Shown here: in pieces, positions 24,062 to 33,160 of the stretch
Numbering within the stretch: the first letter of the stretch is position 1
Layout: the number at the start of each line of letters is the position of its first letter
Source of the DNA: Micromonospora sp. KC723
GTDB taxonomy: Bacteria > Actinomycetota > Actinomycetes > Mycobacteriales > Micromonosporaceae
NCBI RefSeq assembly: GCF_004348595.1
Contig: NZ_SMKD01000051.1
Span: 1-37,096 of the forward strand
DNA length: 37,096 bases
Direction: 5' to 3'
The notes under the pieces: model-generated
The model's input: the letters and a program-made list of their open reading frames with translations, nothing else
Told to the model about the DNA's origin: nothing
Database searches by the model: none
Made by a program: the position numbers and the translations under genes

Positions 24062-24088
24062 CCCGCCGGGTCGCGCGGACCCGGCGGG
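24062..24088. terminator. second hairpin between ilvA and greA
   Basis: CCCGCCGGGTC and GACCCGGCGGG are exact complements with a GCGCG loop, 8 nt from the greA stop. It is probably the greA terminator. Confidence 0.75.
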
Positions 24089-24095
24089 GCCGGCG

Positions 24096-24596
24096 TCAGC
24101 CGGTGAAGGGCTCGAAGCTGACGATCGTCACCTTGATGTCGGCGCCGCTGGGCGCCGTGTACGTGCAGGCCTGGCCGGCGCGGCCACCCAGGATCGCCCT
24201 GCCGAGCGCCGACTCGGGGCTGTAGACGGTCAGGTCGGTCGTGGAGGCGATCTCGCGCGAGCCGAGCAGGAACGTCTCGGTGTCGTCGGCGTCGTCGTCG
24301 AAGTAGATCGTCACGACCATGCCCGGGGCCACCGCGTCGGCGGTCGGCGCCTCGCCGACCTGGGCGGTGCGGAGCAGTTCCTTGAGGTAGAGGATGCGCC
24401 CCTCGGCCTTGCCCTGCTCTTCGCGGGCGGCGTGGTAGCCACCGTTCTCCCGCAGGTCGCCTTCCTCGCGCCGGGCGTTGATCTCGGCGGCGATGACCGG
24501 CCGGTTGGCGATCAGCTCGTCGAGCTCGGCCTGGAGGCGGTCGTACGCGTCCTGGGACAGCCAGGTGGCGGGCGCCTCTTTGCCGTTCGTGGACAC
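24096..24596 (-). CDS. greA: transcription elongation factor GreA
   Basis: A 166-residue factor that stimulates RNA polymerase to cleave backtracked transcripts. The N-terminal coiled coil contains the acidic tip [22 protein letters not shown], with the conserved D/E pair at its loop. The C-terminal FKBP-like domain includes [14 protein letters not shown]. The GTG start has a GAGGAGA ribosome binding site 7-8 nt upstream. The gene order greA-DUF4307 on the minus strand with mca divergent equals Rv1080c-Rv1081c-Rv1082 as I recall. It lies 143 nt downstream of the DUF4307 gene. Confidence 0.93.
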   Translation of the reverse strand: MSTNGKEAPATWLSQDAYDRLQAELDELIANRPVIAAEINARREEGDLRENGGYHAAREEQGKAEGRILYLKELLRTAQVGEAPTADAVAPGMVVTIYFDDDADDTETFLLGSREIASTTDLTVYSPESALGRAILGGRAGQACTYTAPSGADIKVTIVSFEPFTG

Positions 24597-24635
24597 AGGG
24601 CGTTCTCCTCGGTTGTGCGGACTGGCTGACAGGTG

Positions 24636-24651
24636 AGTTACCAAGTTACCA
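24636..24651 (-). promoter_or_regulatory. tandem TGGTAACT repeat upstream of greA
   Basis: TGGTAACT occurs twice head to tail on the minus strand, 40 nt before the greA start. Each copy offers a TAACTT/TAACTC -10 candidate. It may be a greA promoter. Confidence 0.35.
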
Positions 24652-24739
24652 GCGCGGCACACACCCACGTGTCGTCGAACAGCGCACGACAACCCGGGCG
24701 AAGCGGTCGACCTCGGACGTCACCCCCGCCGATGGGTGC

Positions 24740-25174
24740 TCATCCGGTGGGCCGGCAGCGGACCACCTCGCCGATGAACGGGCGGCCCGTGGTGGTGATC
24801 CGGTGTCGGACGGTGAGGTGGCGCTCGCCCGGCGCGGCGGTGACCGGCACCTCGTCGCGGCCCACCTCGGCGCCGTCGTGCGACCGGGCGCGCAGCAGGC
24901 AGACCGCCGATCCGCCCGCCGGCAGGGTGACCCGGAAGTCGACCCGGACGCCGGTGTCGGTGATCTCGGCGTACGTGATCATCTGGGCGTCGTAGTTCGG
25001 GTCGCCGTAGCGGGCGTAGAGCCGGGTGGCGGCCAGGACCAGCACGCCGGCCAGGACGGCCACCAACACCCCCACCAGCAGCGGCCGGCGGCGGCCGGGT
25101 TCCCGGCGGCGGCCGTACCGACCCGGTGGGAACACCGGCGTGCCCGGTGGAACTGTGGCGTGCGTCTCGGTCAC
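24740..25174 (-). CDS. DUF4307 family single-pass membrane protein
   Basis: A 144-residue protein with a Pro/Arg-rich cytoplasmic N-terminus (about 1-32) and one transmembrane helix (about [18 protein letters not shown]). An external beta-rich domain with [21 protein letters not shown] and [11 protein letters not shown] follows. This architecture defines the actinobacterial DUF4307 family, with no known function. GTG 25174 was chosen for its CAGGAGA ribosome binding site at 9 nt; the longer frame lacks similarity. The gene is divergent from mca with a 132-nt gap. Confidence 0.82.
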   Translation of the reverse strand: MTETHATVPPGTPVFPPGRYGRRREPGRRRPLLVGVLVAVLAGVLVLAATRLYARYGDPNYDAQMITYAEITDTGVRVDFRVTLPAGGSAVCLLRARSHDGAEVGRDEVPVTAAPGERHLTVRHRITTTGRPFIGEVVRCRPTG

Positions 25175-25306
25175 CGGTGGCTGTCTCCTGACGTCGTTGT
25201 CGGTGGCATCGGCAAGAATGGGAGGGTTCCATTTCCGCACCGCTCCCGGTCAAGGATGACAGGTCCGCCGCCGGGGCCGCCGGTGACACAGACGAGGAGC
25301 GCCCAG

Positions 25307-26188
25307 TTGGCAGAGCAGCTGCGTCTCATGGCCGTGCACGCGCACCCGGACGACGAGTCCAGCAAGGGTGCCGCGACCACCGCTAAGTACGTCGCCGAGG
25401 GCGTGGACGTCCTGGTCGTGACGTGTACGGGCGGCGAACGCGGCAGTGTGCTCAACCCGAAGATGGACCGGCCCGACGTCTGGGCCAACATCGCCGAGAT
25501 CCGCCGCGCCGAGATGGACGCCGCGCGGGCCGTCCTCGGCGTCGAGCAGGCCTGGCTCGGCTTCGTCGACTCGGGGCTGCCCGAGGGTGACCCGCTGCCG
25601 CCGCTGCCCGAGGGCTGCTTCGCCCTGCAGGACGTCGACGTCGCCGCCGGCCCGCTGGTACGGCTCATGCGCGAGTTCCGCCCGCACGTCGTCACCACGT
25701 ACGACGAGGAGGGTGGCTACCCCCACCCCGACCACATCATGACCCACAAGATCAGCGTGGCCGCGTTCGACGCGGCCGGTGACCCGACGCGCTACCCCGA
25801 CCTCGGCGAGCCCTGGCAGCCGCTCAAGCTCTACTACGACATCGGCTTCTCCAAGGGCAAGATCATGGCGCTGCACGAGGCCATGCTCGAGGCCGGCCTG
25901 GAGTCTCCCTACGGGGAGTGGCTCAAGCACTGGGAGGACCGCCCGGACAAGGGCCCCCGGATCACCACCCGGGTGGAGTGCGCGGAGTACTTCCCCGTCC
26001 GGGACGACGCGCTGCGCGCCCACGCCACCCAGATCGACCCGGACGGCTTCTGGTTCCACGTGCCGATGGACCTCCAGCGCCGGGCCTGGCCCACGGAGGA
26101 CTTCCAACTCGTCCGCTCGCTGGTCGACAGCCCGCTGCCCGAGTCGGACCTCTTCGCCGGGGTACGCGAGACAGCCCACGCCTGCTGA
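25307..26188 (+). CDS. mca: mycothiol S-conjugate amidase
   Basis: A 293-residue zinc deacetylase of the MshB/PIG-L family that cleaves mycothiol S-conjugates, releasing a mercapturic acid for export and so detoxifying electrophiles and antibiotics. The zinc ligands are His13 and Asp16 in HAHPDDE plus His143 in GYPHPDH. Other landmarks are CTGGERG and [10 protein letters not shown], which separate Mca from MshB. I chose the TTG at 25307 because GAGGAG lies about 7 nt upstream and the N-terminus [16 protein letters not shown] equals that of close relatives; an ATG 7 codons later would remove conserved residues. Its presence shows that the organism uses mycothiol. Confidence 0.93.
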   Translation: MAEQLRLMAVHAHPDDESSKGAATTAKYVAEGVDVLVVTCTGGERGSVLNPKMDRPDVWANIAEIRRAEMDAARAVLGVEQAWLGFVDSGLPEGDPLPPLPEGCFALQDVDVAAGPLVRLMREFRPHVVTTYDEEGGYPHPDHIMTHKISVAAFDAAGDPTRYPDLGEPWQPLKLYYDIGFSKGKIMALHEAMLEAGLESPYGEWLKHWEDRPDKGPRITTRVECAEYFPVRDDALRAHATQIDPDGFWFHVPMDLQRRAWPTEDFQLVRSLVDSPLPESDLFAGVRETAHAC

Positions 26189-26202
26189 CCGGCGCCGGGC
26201 TA

Positions 26203-26208
26203 CGCTGA
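26203..26208 (+). promoter_or_regulatory. possible -10 box for the small membrane protein gene
   Basis: TACGCT lies 30 nt before the ATG at 26239, leaving a short leader with the GGAGAGAG ribosome binding site. Confidence 0.35.
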
Positions 26209-26238
26209 GACTCCACCGCACATCGGAGAGAGAACACC

Positions 26239-26532
26239 ATGCTGACCGCTGCCCAGGTGCTCGCGGCGAACAACTTCGGTGACACACGCACGGGTGGCCT
26301 GGCCGGGCCCATGGGCCTGTTCCTCATCCTGCTGCTGTCCGCCGCCACCATCCTTCTGATCCGCAACATGAACTCCCGGCTGCGGCGGCTGCCGGACCGG
26401 TTCCCCGACCCCGGCCGGGCGGCCGAACCCGGTCGGTCCGACGCGTCTGTCGTCGATCCGACGGACGGGACGACCACGCAGGAATCACGTCCGAACGAGC
26501 CCACCGGCCACCAACAGGGCCGCAACGGCTGA
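26239..26532 (+). CDS. small single-pass membrane protein, 97 aa (Rv1083-like position)
   Basis: It has a short external N-terminus, one hydrophobic helix (GPMGLFLILLLSAATILLI, about 23-41) and then RNMNSRLRRLP and a polar, Pro/Asp-rich cytoplasmic tail of about 45 residues. The function is unknown. The position right after mca matches the small gene Rv1083 in mycobacteria, so it belongs to the conserved backbone. The start is ATG with ribosome binding site CGGAGAGAG about 6 nt upstream. Confidence 0.8.
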   Translation: MLTAAQVLAANNFGDTRTGGLAGPMGLFLILLLSAATILLIRNMNSRLRRLPDRFPDPGRAAEPGRSDASVVDPTDGTTTQESRPNEPTGHQQGRNG

Positions 26533-26593
26533 CCGGAGGATGATTCACGCCGATCCGGGCCGTCGACCCCTGTTGCGGTCACCCGGATTGGCT

Positions 26594-26599
26594 TAGCCT
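26594..26599 (+). promoter_or_regulatory. possible -10 box for the GGDEF-EAL operon
   Basis: TAGCCT lies 51 nt before the mini-ORF start. TTGCGG at 26573-26578 is a -35 candidate with a short 15-nt spacer. A 7-bp hairpin (GGGGACC-TCGT-GGTCCCC, 26608-26625) would sit at the very start of the transcript. Confidence 0.35.
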
Positions 26600-26649
26600 T
26601 CCGCCGGGGGGACCTCGTGGTCCCCGAGCCGCGCGCGGGAGGGGGCGCC

Positions 26650-26715
26650 ATGACCGTGGCAGCAGCGTCCGTCCCGTGCGCCGTCCGGGAGCCGGCGGAC
26701 GGAGGGGGCCGGTGA
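26650..26715 (+). CDS. 21-codon upstream ORF coupled to GGDEF-EAL gene
   Basis: ATG 26650 has a strong GGGAGGGGG ribosome binding site. The frame encodes MTVAAASVPCAVREPADGGG plus one Arg and ends with TGA 26713-26715, which overlaps the GTG start of the GGDEF-EAL gene (GTGA). It probably delivers ribosomes to the main gene; its own GGAGGGGG codons form the next ribosome binding site. A role for the peptide is not evident. Confidence 0.45.
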   Translation: MTVAAASVPCAVREPADGGGR

Positions 26716-29243
26716 GCTCCGGCAGGGGTGGCGAACAGCCCGACCGGCCCGACCCGTTCGGCGCGCCGCCGCGGGTGCTCCTGCTCGTCGCCGCCGTCAC
26801 GCTCACCGCCCTGGCGGCGGTCGGAGCCGGCCTGACCGTCCCCGCCACGCTGCCGCCGGACGACCCGCTCACTCCGCCGGCCCGGTTCGGTGTCGCCGTC
26901 GGGGTGTTCGCCGTCGCCCAACTGGCCCGACTCCGGTTCCGCACCGAGACCGGCATGGTCAGCATCACCTGGGGCGAGGCCGCCCTGATCGTCTGCCTGT
27001 ACCTCGCGCCGGCCGGGTGGCTGCCCGCCGCGGCGCTGCTCGGTACGGCCCTGGCCTGGGGCGGCATGTCCCTTCTCGCCGACCGGCGACCGCCGGTCGA
27101 GGTGCTGCGCATCGCGGCCTCGCTGACCGCCGCCACGGCGCTGGCGGTGACGGTCGCCACCGCCCTCGGCGCGCCGCTGCTGACCGTGCCGACCCCCGCG
27201 CTCGCGCTCGCCCAACTCGCCGGCGCGGTCACCTACCTGCTGGCCACCGTCTGCCTCGGCGGGGCCACCCTGGCCCTGCGCAACGGCCTGGCGATCGGGC
27301 CGCCGATCCTCGCCGCCCTCCGCGGCAAGCTGCTGATGTTCGTCGGTAACGTGGCCGTCGGCCTGGCCGTGGTGGCGCTGCTGGAGGTCGACGCCCGCTG
27401 GCTGCTGCTCCTGCCGCCTCCGCTCTGGCTGCTCCAACAGACCTACCGGCACCGGCTGCGCGCCGACCGGGAACGGCGCGACTGGCGGGCGTTCGCCGAG
27501 GCGACCGCCGCCCTCAACCAGCTCGACGAGCGGGGGGTGGCCACCGCCGCGGTGACCGGCGCGCTGAGTCTCTTCGGCGCCGAGCGGGTCGACGTCGACG
27601 TGGCCAGGGGCGACGGTCGGTGGCGCCGCTACCGCGCGGACGCCTGCGGCCCGGTGCGCGACCGGGAGGTCGGGCCACCCGGTCCGTCGACCGCCGGGGA
27701 GCACGAGCTGGTCCGTCCGCTCACCGTCGGCGACGCCCAGGTCGGCGAGCTGCGGGTCCGGTTCCCCGCCTCCGCGCCGCCGAGCCCCCGGGAGCGGGAC
27801 GCGGTGGCCGCCTTCTCCGACGCGCTGGCCGCCGCGCTGCACGACGCCGCCACCCACCGGGAGCTGCGGCTGGTCAGCGCACGGTCGTCGTACGAGGCGG
27901 TGCACGACGCGCTGACCGGGCTGGTGAACCGGGCGGCCATGCTCAGCAAGGGCGACCAGGCGCTGCGGCAGCTCGCGCACGACCACCCCGTCGCGCTGCT
28001 GCTGCTGGACATCGACCAGTTCAAGGAGGTCAACGACACTCTCGGGCACGCTGCCGGCGACCAACTGCTGCGGCTCACCGCGAACCGGCTGGGCGCCCTC
28101 ACCCGCCCCGGTGACCTGTTGGGCCGCCTCGGTGGGGACGAGTTCGCCCTGCTGCTGACGTCGGTCCCGATCGTCGGCGACCGGGCGGCGCCGATGGCGT
28201 ACGCGCTGCGCCAGGCCCGGGAGATCGCCGAGCGGCTGGCCGCGCCCACCGAGGTGGCCGGGGTGCGGATGTCGATCGAGGTCTCGGTCGGGGTGGTGGT
28301 GGCCGGTGCCGGCTCCGCCGACCTGACCGAGCTGCTGCGCCGCGCCGACATCGCCATGTACCAGGCCAAGGAGGGCGGCGGCAGCGTCGCCGCGTACGAC
28401 AGCTCCCGGGACGCCGCGAGCACCGACCAGTTGGCGTTGCTCGCGGAGCTGCGGGAGGCGTTGCAGACCGACGACCAGCTGGTGCTGGCCCTGCAACCGG
28501 CGGTCGACCTCGCCACCGGAGCGCCGACCGGAGTGGAGGCCCTGATCCGCTGGCGGCACCCGCGGCGCGGCTGGCTCGGCCCGGTCGACTTCATCCGCCC
28601 GGTGGAGAACAGCGAGCAGCTCGGCGCCTTCACCCGGTACGTGCTGGACAAGGCGCTCGCGGTGGCGGCCGGCTGGGCCCGGGAGGGGCTGGACGTGCCG
28701 ATCTCGGTGAACCTGTCGGCGCGCAGCCTGCTCGACCCGCGGCTGCCCGCCGAGATCGCCGACGCGCTGCGCCGGCACCAGGTGCCATCGCACCGGCTGG
28801 TCCTGGAGATCACCGAGACCGTGGTGATGAGCGAGCTGGAGGTGATCGACGAGGTGCTGGCCACCCTGCGCGCGATGGGGGTGCAGCTCGCCGTGGACGA
28901 CTTCGGCACCGGCTTCTCGTCGCTGACCTTCCTCACCCGGATCGCCGTGGACGAGCTGAAGGTGGACCGCTCGTTCGTGATCCGGATGGTCGACTCGCCG
29001 GAGGCCGCGGCGATCGTCCGGACCACCGTGGGGCTCGCCCACGAGTTGGGGCTGCGGGTGGTCGCCGAGGGCGTGGAGACCGCCGAGCAGCGGCTCGCCC
29101 TGGCCGAGCTGGGCTGCACCGCAGCCCAGGGCTACCACTTCTTCAAGCCGATGCCGGCTGACAAGATCGGCGCGGTGCTCGGGTCGCTGCGCGACTCGGC
29201 CGAGTCGAACGTGTTCCGGCTCCGGGTCGACGGCGCCTCCTGA
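26712..29243 (+). CDS. membrane-bound GGDEF-EAL cyclic-di-GMP enzyme
   Basis: An 843-residue protein. About seven or eight hydrophobic helices (residues 18-240) form an N-terminal membrane sensor. A GAF-like region (about 255-390) is followed by a GGDEF domain (about 395-560) with intact GGDEF at 474-478, preceded by the inhibitory-site pattern RPGD five residues upstream. The EAL domain (about 580-830) has intact EAL at 609-611, DDFGTGFSSL and KVDRSFV. Both catalytic signatures are present, so it may make and break c-di-GMP, with membrane signals setting the balance. The GTG start overlaps a 21-codon ORF. Followed 54 nt later by the DUF255 gene with its own -10 box. Confidence 0.92.
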   Translation: MSSGRGGEQPDRPDPFGAPPRVLLLVAAVTLTALAAVGAGLTVPATLPPDDPLTPPARFGVAVGVFAVAQLARLRFRTETGMVSITWGEAALIVCLYLAPAGWLPAAALLGTALAWGGMSLLADRRPPVEVLRIAASLTAATALAVTVATALGAPLLTVPTPALALAQLAGAVTYLLATVCLGGATLALRNGLAIGPPILAALRGKLLMFVGNVAVGLAVVALLEVDARWLLLLPPPLWLLQQTYRHRLRADRERRDWRAFAEATAALNQLDERGVATAAVTGALSLFGAERVDVDVARGDGRWRRYRADACGPVRDREVGPPGPSTAGEHELVRPLTVGDAQVGELRVRFPASAPPSPRERDAVAAFSDALAAALHDAATHRELRLVSARSSYEAVHDALTGLVNRAAMLSKGDQALRQLAHDHPVALLLLDIDQFKEVNDTLGHAAGDQLLRLTANRLGALTRPGDLLGRLGGDEFALLLTSVPIVGDRAAPMAYALRQAREIAERLAAPTEVAGVRMSIEVSVGVVVAGAGSADLTELLRRADIAMYQAKEGGGSVAAYDSSRDAASTDQLALLAELREALQTDDQLVLALQPAVDLATGAPTGVEALIRWRHPRRGWLGPVDFIRPVENSEQLGAFTRYVLDKALAVAAGWAREGLDVPISVNLSARSLLDPRLPAEIADALRRHQVPSHRLVLEITETVVMSELEVIDEVLATLRAMGVQLAVDDFGTGFSSLTFLTRIAVDELKVDRSFVIRMVDSPEAAAIVRTTVGLAHELGLRVVAEGVETAEQRLALAELGCTAAQGYHFFKPMPADKIGAVLGSLRDSAESNVFRLRVDGAS

Positions 29244-29285
29244 GCGGCGTCGGTCGACCGGCGGGCCGGGTCCACCCGGGGTGGA

Positions 29286-29291
29286 TATGGT
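29286..29291 (+). promoter_or_regulatory. -10 box for leaderless DUF255 gene transcript
   Basis: TATGGT is followed by 6 nt and the GTG start at 29298, and no ribosome binding site is present. Confidence 0.45.
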
Positions 29292-29297
29292 CGTCGG

Positions 29298-31334
29298 GTG
29301 AACCGACTCGCGGACGCCACCTCGCCGTACCTGCTCCAGCACGCCGACAACCCGGTCGACTGGTGGCCGTGGTGTCCGGAGGCCTTCGCCGAGGCGAAGC
29401 GCCGGGACGTGCCGGTGCTCATCTCGGTCGGCTACGCGGCCTGCCACTGGTGCCACGTGATGGCCCACGAGTCGTTCGAGAACGAGCAGGTAGGGGCGCT
29501 GGTCAACGACGACTTCGTGGCGGTCAAGGTGGATCGCGAGGAGCGGCCCGACGTCGACGCCGTCTACATGACCGCCACCCAGGCGATGACCGGGCAGGGC
29601 GGCTGGCCGATGACGGTCTTCGCCACCCCGGACGGCACCCCGTTCTTCTGCGGCACCTACTTCCCGCGACCGAACTTCGTCCGGCTGCTGGAATCGGTCG
29701 CCGCCGCCTGGCGCGACCAGCGCGAGGCGGTGCTGCGCCAGGGCGCCGCCGTGGTCGAGGCGATCGGCGGGGCCCAGGCTGTCGGCGGTCCCACCGCCCC
29801 GCTCACCGCCGAACTGCTCGACGCCGCCGCCGACCAGCTCGCCCGGGAGTACGACGAGACGAACGGCGGGTTCGGTGCCGCCCCGAAGTTCCCGCCGCAC
29901 ATGAACCTGCTCTTCCTGCTCCGCCACCACCAGCGCACCGGTTCGGCCCGCAGCCTGGAGATCGCCCGGCACACCGCCGAGGCGATGGCCCGGGGCGGCA
30001 TCCACGACCAGCTCGCGGGCGGTTTCGCCCGCTACTCCGTGGACGGCCACTGGACGGTGCCGCACTTCGAGAAGATGCTCTACGACAACGCCCTGCTGCT
30101 GCGGTTCTACACCCAGCTCTGGCGGGTCACCGGCGACCGGCTGGCCCGCCGGGTGGCCCGGGACACCGCCCGTTTCCTCGCCGACGAGCTGCACCGGCCG
30201 GGGGAGGGGTTCGCCTCGGCGCTCGACGCCGACACCGAGGGCGTCGAGGGGCTCACCTACGCCTGGACGCCGGCCCAGCTGGTCGAGGTGCTGGGCGAGG
30301 AGGACGGCCGCTGGGCCGCCGACCTGTTCGGGGTCACCGAGTCCGGCACCTTCGAGCACGGCACGAGCGTGCTCAGGCTCGCCCGGGACGTCGACGACGC
30401 CGACCCGGAGATCCGGGCCCGCTGGCAGGACGTCGTCGGGCGGCTGCTGGCCGCCCGGGACAGCCGGCCGCAGCCGGCCCGGGACGACAAGGTGGTGGCC
30501 GCCTGGAACGGGCTGGCCATCACCGCGATCGCCGAGTTCCTCCGGGTCGCCGCCGGGTACGCCGCACCGGACGACGAGGACGCGAACCTGATGGAGGGCG
30601 TCGTCATCGTCGCCGACGGGGCGATGCGGGACGCCGCCGCGCACCTCGCCGCCGTGCACGTGGTCGACGGGCGGCTGCGCCGGGCGTCCCGCGACAAGGT
30701 GGTCGGCGAGCCGGCGGGGGTGCTGGAGGACTACGGCTGTGTGGCCGAGGCGTTCTGCGCGATGCACCAGCTCACCGGCGAGGGACGCTGGCTGGGGCTG
30801 GCCGGTGGGCTGCTCGACACCGCGTTGGCGCGGTTCGCCGCCCCGGACGGCGGCTTCTACGACACCGCCGACGACGCCGAGCGGCTGGTCACCCGCCCGG
30901 CCGACCCGACCGACAACGCCACCCCGTCCGGCCGTTCGGCGATCGTGGCGGCCCTGGTGGCGTACGCCGCGCTGACCGGGGAGACCCGGTACCGGGAGGC
31001 GGCCGAGCGGGCCCTGGCCACCGTCGCGCCGCTCGTCGGGCGGCACGCCCGGTTCACCGGGTACGCGGCGACGGTGGGCGAGGCGCTGCTCTCCGGGCCG
31101 TACGAGATCGCGGTGGCCACCGACGACCCGGAGGGTGACCCGCTGGTCGCGGCGGCGGTGCGGCACGCCCCGCCGGGCGCGGTGCTGGTGGCCGGCCGGC
31201 CCGACCGGCCCGGGGTGCCGCTGCTGGCGGACCGGCCGCTGGTCGACGGGCGGCCCACGGCGTACGTCTGCCGGGGTTTCGTCTGCCAGCGGCCGGTGAC
31301 CTCGGTCGACGAACTGGTTGCCCAGCTGACCTGA
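29298..31334 (+). CDS. thioredoxin-like DUF255/YyaL family protein
   Basis: A 678-residue cytoplasmic protein. The N-terminal thioredoxin-like domain starts [21 protein letters not shown] and has the redox-type CHWC at residues 49-52 (ACHWCHVM), then DREERPDVD and GGWPMTVF. The rest (about 180-660) is an alpha/alpha-barrel region like that of glycan-processing enzymes, with KFPPHMNL and [12 protein letters not shown]. This is the YyaL/spermatogenesis-associated-protein-20 family, biochemically undefined. Its position after mca and the small membrane gene matches Rv1084. The Cys pair suggests redox activity, but the barrel suggests sugar binding; both are inference. Confidence 0.9.
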   Translation: MNRLADATSPYLLQHADNPVDWWPWCPEAFAEAKRRDVPVLISVGYAACHWCHVMAHESFENEQVGALVNDDFVAVKVDREERPDVDAVYMTATQAMTGQGGWPMTVFATPDGTPFFCGTYFPRPNFVRLLESVAAAWRDQREAVLRQGAAVVEAIGGAQAVGGPTAPLTAELLDAAADQLAREYDETNGGFGAAPKFPPHMNLLFLLRHHQRTGSARSLEIARHTAEAMARGGIHDQLAGGFARYSVDGHWTVPHFEKMLYDNALLLRFYTQLWRVTGDRLARRVARDTARFLADELHRPGEGFASALDADTEGVEGLTYAWTPAQLVEVLGEEDGRWAADLFGVTESGTFEHGTSVLRLARDVDDADPEIRARWQDVVGRLLAARDSRPQPARDDKVVAAWNGLAITAIAEFLRVAAGYAAPDDEDANLMEGVVIVADGAMRDAAAHLAAVHVVDGRLRRASRDKVVGEPAGVLEDYGCVAEAFCAMHQLTGEGRWLGLAGGLLDTALARFAAPDGGFYDTADDAERLVTRPADPTDNATPSGRSAIVAALVAYAALTGETRYREAAERALATVAPLVGRHARFTGYAATVGEALLSGPYEIAVATDDPEGDPLVAAAVRHAPPGAVLVAGRPDRPGVPLLADRPLVDGRPTAYVCRGFVCQRPVTSVDELVAQLT

Positions 31335-31413
31335 GCGGCCGGCCTCCCGCCGGTCACAGCCCGGCCGGCGGTGTCGCCCTGCCCTCGGGGTGGGTGGCCC
31401 CCCGCCGCCCCGA

Positions 31414-31419
31414 TAGGCT
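31414..31419 (+). promoter_or_regulatory. -10 box for purK
   Basis: TAGGCT lies 9 nt before the purK ATG with no ribosome binding site between them. Confidence 0.45.
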
Positions 31420-31428
31420 GGCGGCGCT

Positions 31429-32589
31429 ATGGATTCCCGTACCGGTCTGCCTGTCGTCGGCATGGTGGGTGGGGGCCAGCTGGCCCGGATGACCCACCAG
31501 GCCGCCATCGCCCTCGGCCAGTCGCTGCGTGTGCTGGCGCTCGCCCCGGACGACGGCGCCGCCCTGGTCGCCGCCGACGTCCAGTACGGCGACCACACCG
31601 ACCTGGCCGCGCTGCGCACCTTCGCCAAGGCCTGCGACGTGGTCACCTTCGACCACGAGCAGGTCCCTACGGAGCACATCCGTGCCCTCGCCGCCGAGGG
31701 GGTGAAGCTCTTCCCCTCCGCCGACGCGCTGGTGCACGCTCAGGACAAGCGGGTCATGCGGGAACGCCTCACCGCGCTGGGCGCCCCCAACCCGGCCTGG
31801 AGCCCGGTCGGCGCGCCGGCCGACCTCGTCGCCTTCGGCGAGGAGCACGGCTGGCCGGTGGTGCTCAAGACGGCCCGGGGTGGGTACGACGGCCGGGGCG
31901 TCTGGGTGGTCGCCGACGCGGAACAGGCCGCCGAGTTGGCCGCGACGTTGCTCGCCGGCGGAAGCCGGCTGATCGTCGAGGAGCGGGTGACCCTGCGCCG
32001 GGAGTTGGCCGTGCAGGTGGCCCGTTCCCCGTTCGGGCAGGTCGCCGCGTATCCGGTGGTGGAGACGGTGCAGCGGGACGGGATCTGCGTCGAGGTGCTC
32101 GCCCCCGCCCCCGACCTGCCGGAGGAGTTGGCGGTCGCCGCCCAGCAGCTCGCCATCGACCTGGCCACCGCGCTCGGCGTGGTCGGCATGCTGGCGGTGG
32201 AGCTGTTCGACACGCCCACCGGGCTCGTGGTGAACGAGCTGGCGATGCGCCCGCACAACTCCGGGCACTGGACCATCGAGGGGGCCCGCACCTCGCAGTT
32301 CGAGCAGCACCTGCGGGCCGTGCTCGACTACCCGATGGGGGACACCTCGCTCACCGCGCCGGTCGTGGTGATGGCGAACGTGCTCGGCGGCGAGCCGGGC
32401 GGGATCTCCGTCGACGAGCGGCTGCACCACCTCTTCGCCGCCGAGCCGGGCGCCAAGGTCCACCTGTACGGCAAGCAGGTGCGTCCCGGCCGCAAGATCG
32501 GGCACGTCACGGTGCTCGGCGACGACCTGGACGAGGTACGGGCGCGGGCCGCGCGGGCCGCCCGCTGGCTGCGCGAGGGGCACGGGTGA
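31429..32589 (+). CDS. purK: N5-carboxyaminoimidazole ribonucleotide synthase
   Basis: A 386-residue ATP-grasp enzyme of purine synthesis that makes N5-CAIR from AIR, bicarbonate and ATP. The N-terminal [11 protein letters not shown] loop, the ATP-binding [19 protein letters not shown] segment, the metal-binding [20 protein letters not shown] and C-terminal [11 protein letters not shown] all fit the family. The length is usual for actinobacteria. purE follows 43 nt downstream; a small stem (GGCCC-GCAGC-GGGCC) lies in that gap. Confidence 0.94.
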   Translation: MDSRTGLPVVGMVGGGQLARMTHQAAIALGQSLRVLALAPDDGAALVAADVQYGDHTDLAALRTFAKACDVVTFDHEQVPTEHIRALAAEGVKLFPSADALVHAQDKRVMRERLTALGAPNPAWSPVGAPADLVAFGEEHGWPVVLKTARGGYDGRGVWVVADAEQAAELAATLLAGGSRLIVEERVTLRRELAVQVARSPFGQVAAYPVVETVQRDGICVEVLAPAPDLPEELAVAAQQLAIDLATALGVVGMLAVELFDTPTGLVVNELAMRPHNSGHWTIEGARTSQFEQHLRAVLDYPMGDTSLTAPVVVMANVLGGEPGGISVDERLHHLFAAEPGAKVHLYGKQVRPGRKIGHVTVLGDDLDEVRARAARAARWLREGHG

Positions 32590-32632
32590 GGCCCGCAGCG
32601 GGCCCGCGACACCGGACGAGAGGCAGGGCAGC

Positions 32633-33124
32633 GTGAGCACCGTTGGGCTGATCATGGGAAGCGACTCGGACTGGCCGACGATGAGGGCCGCCGCCGAGGC
32701 GCTGGACGAGTTCGAGGTGCCGTACGAGGTCGGCGTGGTCTCCGCGCACCGCACCCCGATCAAGATGATCGAGTACGGTCGCGCCGCCGCCGACCGGGGC
32801 ATCAGGGTGATCATCGCCGGGGCCGGCGGGGCAGCCCACCTGCCGGGCATGATCGCCTCGGTCACCCCGCTGCCGGTGATCGGGGTGCCGGTCCCGCTCA
32901 AGTACCTCGACGGGATGGACTCGCTGCTGTCCATCGTGCAGATGCCGGCCGGTGTCCCGGTCGCCACGGTGTCGATCGGCAACGCCCGCAACGCCGGCCT
33001 GCTCGCCGTCCGCATCCTGGCCGCCAGCGACCCGGCGTTGCGCACGCGGATGACCGACTACCAGACGAGCCTGGAGCAGTTGGTGGCGGAGAAGGACGCG
33101 GCCCTCCGCGCCTCCCTCGCCTGA
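32633..33124 (+). CDS. purE: N5-carboxyaminoimidazole ribonucleotide mutase
   Basis: A 163-residue class I PurE that moves the carboxyl group of N5-CAIR to C4, giving CAIR, and so completes the reaction begun by PurK. Signatures are [10 protein letters not shown] (substrate phosphate site), VVSAHRTP with the catalytic His, and [11 protein letters not shown]. The GTG start has GAGAGGCAGGG upstream. The gene is co-directional with purK, and its stop is 34 nt from the stop of the convergent large membrane gene. Confidence 0.94.
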   Translation: MSTVGLIMGSDSDWPTMRAAAEALDEFEVPYEVGVVSAHRTPIKMIEYGRAAADRGIRVIIAGAGGAAHLPGMIASVTPLPVIGVPVPLKYLDGMDSLLSIVQMPAGVPVATVSIGNARNAGLLAVRILAASDPALRTRMTDYQTSLEQLVAEKDAALRASLA

Positions 33125-33144
33125 CCGCCGGCTGCTGGTGCGCG

Positions 33145-33160
33145 GACGCCGACCGGCGTC
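33145..33160. terminator. small hairpin between purE and the convergent membrane gene
   Basis: GACGCC-GACC-GGCGTC is a 6-bp stem overlapping the stop of the minus-strand gene. It is short and may only be a weak bidirectional terminator. Confidence 0.35.

Noticed and set aside
25962..31679. 1,905-codon minus-strand open frame over mca, GGDEF-EAL and DUF255 genes
   Set aside because: It is antisense to three well-supported genes and is composed of Gly/Arg/Val/His low-complexity sequence. Long antisense frames are expected where third positions are nearly always G or C.
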